Source of the DNA: Apostichopus japonicus
Taxonomy: Eukaryota; Echinodermata; Holothuroidea; Aspidochirotida; Stichopodidae
Length of the DNA: 64,000 nucleotides
Reading direction: 5' to 3'
Assembly (NCBI RefSeq): GCF_037975245.1
Contig: NC_092563.1
Span: forward strand, 3,729,001-3,793,000
Shown in pieces: positions 61,208 to 64,000 of this stretch. The notes under the pieces were generated by a model. That model saw only the letters and a list, made by a program, of their open reading frames with translations. It searched no databases and was not told the DNA's origin. Every line of letters begins with the position of its first letter. The first letter of the stretch is position 1. Position numbers and translations under genes: made by a program.

Positions 61208-61438
61208 CTTGTTGGTCACCGATGCGACAATTAATGCACACCGGGTGTATCCTTTCCACCCCGAGTAGTAAACATACCCGTCCAGCTGAGGGTTTCCTGC
61301 TTCATTGGCCGTGAATGTCAAGGTTGTTCCCCACCCCACTGATATTTCTCTTTGATCACTGCTAGATTTAATATTGTCACAAGATGATAGGATACTATAA
61401 ACATCTTGGAACTCTGTTGTAAACTCAGCAGCAACCAT
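61208..61438 (-). CDS. Unrecognised possible exon, 77 codons
   Basis: An open frame begins with ATG directly after an acceptor-like ATCTTTATCAG and ends at a donor-like AACAAG|GTCAGTTTTAG. It reads MVAAEFTTEFQDVYSILSSC at the start and contains GYVYYSGWKGYTRC; I do not recognise it. It stands 2 kb upstream of the first KCC exon found and on the same strand, so it is a candidate 5' exon. However, it ends in phase 0, while the KCC exon needs one preceding base, so a direct join fails unless another exon intervenes. It may equally belong to another transcript or be chance. Confidence 0.3.
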
Positions 61439-62764
61439 CTGATAAAGATCTTATTTCTGCCTCCAAACTTAACAAACTTAACTTAAGTTGGTAATTAATT
61501 GACTACTTGCGAAAGCAGTTGAATTGTTTCGTATCTGCAACCATTCTTCTAGAAGTATGTGTCATGCAAAAGACATGCTTCGCAAAATTAATTTCACATT
61601 TCTGTTCATTAATTGATGTTCACTTGTTACTTCGTAGTAAGTTCGTTTATATTCCTCCCTTTCTTTGGGTTCCTGACAGTAAGTGTCTTCTCAAGTCCAT
61701 TTCTCCTGATAACAAGTAATCACTCAAATATTTGGAATGACTTTAGTTCTTTGTGCCGATTCTCTTATTGCAAACAATTCAGATGGCCTCACATTATCAT
61801 CTGCCTGGGTTTCATCCTATCTTGTTATCTTTACTTTTTAATACTAAAAAGTTGGCTTGGGGGGTACAATGAAAAAGCAGCTGTTTTGTCAGTCCTGAAT
61901 GAACATCCTACATAGCTTAAAGGATGACTCATAGGCACAAAACTAATTTAAATATGCTGTAGACTGTTACAATACACTGTTAGCAGTCCAGGTGGTACAC
62001 AATATATACCAATTTTAATTTTGAGAAATGACCCTTTAAATATCTGGGGCTCATCAATTAATGTGGCTGAACCACTTAGCCTAATGCATAGACTCTCAAG
62101 CTAGTTCCTCAGTTGCAACACAAAATTCAATGGGAAAACACAACTTTTAATGGAACTCTTTATTATGGAACTCATATTTTTATTTTATTTTATTTTATGG
62201 AAGACTTTATTATTTAACATGACCAGTGCATTATAATGTGAATGTTGGATGTCATCCAATCCTGCTCTCAACATAATTTGGTTGAATTATTAGGAATGTT
62301 ATCACAAATGTTATGGCAAATGTATCACAAACTGAGTTCTCTATACAATGTATACAGTTGCTGGTTATATTATGTTGTATAGTATGTATTAAATTCGATG
62401 TAAAGAAAATGATACATGAAATACCACTCTCAAATTTAATAAATCAATCATCATATGAAGGTCAATAATATTCCAAACTATTCACAAAAAAGATCACAAA
62501 CTATTCACAAAAAAGATCACAACCAAAATAAGAATTGGCATTTTCATATTGAGAACTTACCCACTATAACTTCTTTATATTTTTGGACATCAAATTTTCT
62601 ACTTCAAGAAAAATCTATACATTGGATAATCCCTTCACAGTTTCACCTTTCCTATTTAACTCATCTCCAAACAAAATGTCTTTGCATCCTTTGTCTAGAA
62701 TCAGCAACAACAACAAGGGCACTGTGTACAATGCTTTCAATGGACTTCACACACAATACAATCT

Positions 62765-62822
62765 ATTCCCCAAACCTTAACCGGTTTGTGAATTAACGAG
62801 CGACGTACTCACCTCATATAAC
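62765..62822 (+). repeat. 58-bp inverted repeat, outer arm of the DIRS-like element
   Basis: Runs from ATTCCCCAAACCTTAACCGG to CTCACCTCATATAAC. Perfect reverse complement of 63243-63300; the loop between is about 420 bp. The left junction with host DNA is placed where the match starts and may be off by a few bases. Confidence 0.93.
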
Positions 62823-63242
62823 CTATGCATTACCGTATTAACCTCGCTCTAGCATCTGGCAATTTGTCTGTATGTAAGTGTGGCCATCTCCCTTCCGTAA
62901 TTTCCAGGCCGCAATGGTGCGGCACCGGACGGAGAAGGGGGAGAGGATCGACCAAGGGGCGGAAACCCCGAGGATACAACCAAAAACATTCTCACCTGAA
63001 GAGGCCCTAGGTGGGCTGGTGTGGGTGACAGGTGGGTCCTGAGTGGGCCCGAAGTGGGTCCAGAGTGGGTCGTCGGTGGGTGTAGGCGGGACCCCACGAC
63101 ATCCCTCGAAAATTCCTGGGGGGAAAGGCCGACACATGGTCATATCTGCGTGGCCAGTTCCCCTAGTATCCGAGGAGGGTATCCGACGTGGTTGTATGGT
63201 TCCGTCCGCGAGGTCCCCCATAGTGGGGAGGCGGGTCGGGAT

Positions 63243-63300
63243 GTTATATGAGGTGAGTACGTCGCTCGTTAATTCACAAACCGGTTAAGGTTTGGGGAAT
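63243..63300 (-). repeat. 58-bp inverted repeat, inner arm of the DIRS-like element
   Basis: Perfect reverse complement of 62765-62822. It begins 31 bp beyond the recombinase stop codon side (63332), and CTCACCTCATATAACC at 63317 repeats the outer arm's end in direct orientation. Together these form the short nested repeats expected for circular DIRS replication intermediates. Confidence 0.93.
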
Positions 63301-63331
63301 TCACAGCGCGTACTCCCTCACCTCATATAAC

Positions 63332-64000
63332 CTATGCATTTGTGACACAGGAGCCCTGGCGGTGGGTCGAGGATCTCGCGGGCGGCGGACCTAGGGCCGC
63401 TCGGGCAAAATCCCCTTCCGTGGCAGGGGTGTTTGTGAGATAACAGGCGACAAAGGAAGACGGGGTCTTCCAGGCCGCCGCCTTCATAATATCTTCCAGG
63501 GGAACCCCCCGGAACCACGCCCTGGACGTGGCGTGGCCTCGGACGTCGTGCGCCCGGACGGGTTCCCCAGGCTGGGTGTGGGCACGAATTAAGTCGGCCA
63601 TCCACCGTGAAATGGTGTCCTTTGAGGCCGGGGTGTAGGGCGACCGCGGTAAAATGAAGAGCCTGTCCGAGGTACGTAGCTGTTTGGTCCTCTCTATGTA
63701 CCACTTAAGGGCTCGGACAGGGCACCAGCGCTTGTCTTCCGCGATTGACGAGGCTTGTGACAGACTCGGTAGGAAGATCTCGTTCGGGGTAAAGGTTACT
63801 GATTGGTTCTTTGGGAGGAAGTGAGGGTCAGGTAGTAATCTGACTCCTCCTGGTTCGAACCTCGTGAACCCCCGTTGGAGGGTGAGCGCGTGGAGACAGC
63901 TTCTGCGCCTGGCAGAGGCGGCCGCGATCAGAAACAGAGTTTTGTGTGTTAGTTTGTCCAATGGAGCATTGTGTAACGGCTCGTACGGAGAGCCCGCAAG
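63332..64000 (-). CDS. DIRS-type tyrosine recombinase, C-terminal catalytic part (partial)
   Basis: Open for 222 codons from the window edge to TAG at 63332. It would integrate the circular DNA copy of the element in place of a DDE integrase. Seen: box I arginine in LIAAASARRRSCLHAL, the H-x-x-R pair in AHDVRGHATSRAWFRG, and the tyrosine in SFVACYL, so the R-H-R-Y set is complete. The block CPVRALKWYI is typical of DIRS recombinases. Box I has Cys where DIRS enzymes usually have Glu (RRRSE); this may or may not harm it. No stop or frameshift within the window, so possibly functional. Confidence 0.88.
   Translation of the reverse strand, partial: LAGSPYEPLHNAPLDKLTHKTLFLIAAASARRRSCLHALTLQRGFTRFEPGGVRLLPDPHFLPKNQSVTFTPNEIFLPSLSQASSIAEDKRWCPVRALKWYIERTKQLRTSDRLFILPRSPYTPASKDTISRWMADLIRAHTQPGEPVRAHDVRGHATSRAWFRGVPLEDIMKAAAWKTPSSFVACYLTNTPATEGDFARAALGPPPARSSTHRQGSCVTNA

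Larger units (their letters stand above)
59161..62764. other. Upstream side of KCC; first exon not located
   Basis: The missing KCC N-terminus must come from here or beyond the right edge. Apart from the candidate at 61208-61438 I see no exon. Repeats present: a G10 run at 59929, a purine-rich patch at 60060-60125, a TTTTA microsatellite near 62180, and a two-copy 23-bp tandem at 62474-62519. Confidence 0.4.
62765..64000 (-). mobile_element. 3' end of a DIRS-like tyrosine-recombinase retrotransposon (runs off the right edge)
   Basis: GC-rich and CpG-rich, in sharp contrast to its AT-rich flank. In minus-strand order it holds a tyrosine recombinase frame with its stop at 63332, then an internal segment at 63300-63243 that is the exact reverse complement (58 of 58) of the outer end at 62765-62822. 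The phrase AATGCATAGGTTATATGAGG follows the recombinase stop and recurs near the outer end, as a direct repeat. DIRS elements are known for inverted termini plus an internal complementary region beside the recombinase gene, which fits. Reverse transcriptase and gag would lie outside the window. No LTR or DDE integrase is seen. Confidence 0.85.

Noticed and set aside
61208-61438. Direct splice of this frame to KCC exon 59160-58964
   Set aside because: Donor phase 0 does not match the phase required by the exon (one preceding base); kept only as an unresolved candidate.
62838-63251. Overlapping GC-rich frames of 60-127 residues between the DIRS repeats
   Set aside because: They overlap in several frames on both strands, hold no recombinase, reverse transcriptase or gag motif, and arise from few stop codons in GC-rich DNA.

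Overview
This is a window of animal nuclear DNA. Its genes are broken by short GT-AG introns, the DNA is AT-rich, and it is full of tandem arrays and interspersed repeats. The repeat types, a DIRS-type retrotransposon and the gene structures suggest an invertebrate deuterostome, most likely an echinoderm; that placement is inference. Five host genes can be read exon by exon, and every junction agrees in splice signal and reading phase.

Layout: 1-965 is an interspersed repeat, and 966-8400 holds no gene I can support. TRAPPC2L (+, 8537-12102) is complete in five exons. It faces PABPN1 (-, 14511-19375, plus a non-coding 5' exon ending at 20993). NEDD8 (-, 24022-27619, five exons, two of only 18 nt) lies head to head with METTL17 (+, 27952-35565, eleven exons); the two start codons are 332 bp apart, so they probably share a promoter. 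METTL17 converges on a K-Cl cotransporter of the SLC12A4-7 (KCC) type (-, 40758-59160, 22 exons, first coding exon not found). The right edge (62765-64000) is the 3' end of a DIRS-like element with a tyrosine recombinase.

The genes are housekeeping genes with different jobs: vesicle tethering (TRAPPC2L), nuclear poly(A) tail control (PABPN1), cullin neddylation (NEDD8), mitochondrial ribosome assembly (METTL17) and ion/volume balance (KCC). No operon or pathway links them. Three of them (PABPN1, NEDD8, METTL17) are also neighbours on human 14q11.2-q12 as I recall, so old linkage is plausible.

Features worth attention: a 185-bp segment spanning the splice acceptor of METTL17 exon 3, with an inverted near-copy in NEDD8 intron 4; TAGGCC-type motif clusters in the first introns of three genes; two hAT-like non-autonomous elements, one with a perfect 8-bp target duplication; a 54-unit CAT repeat just after a METTL17 donor site; a 110-bp higher-order pentamer array against a KCC acceptor; and eleven G/C homopolymers of 10 or more bases.
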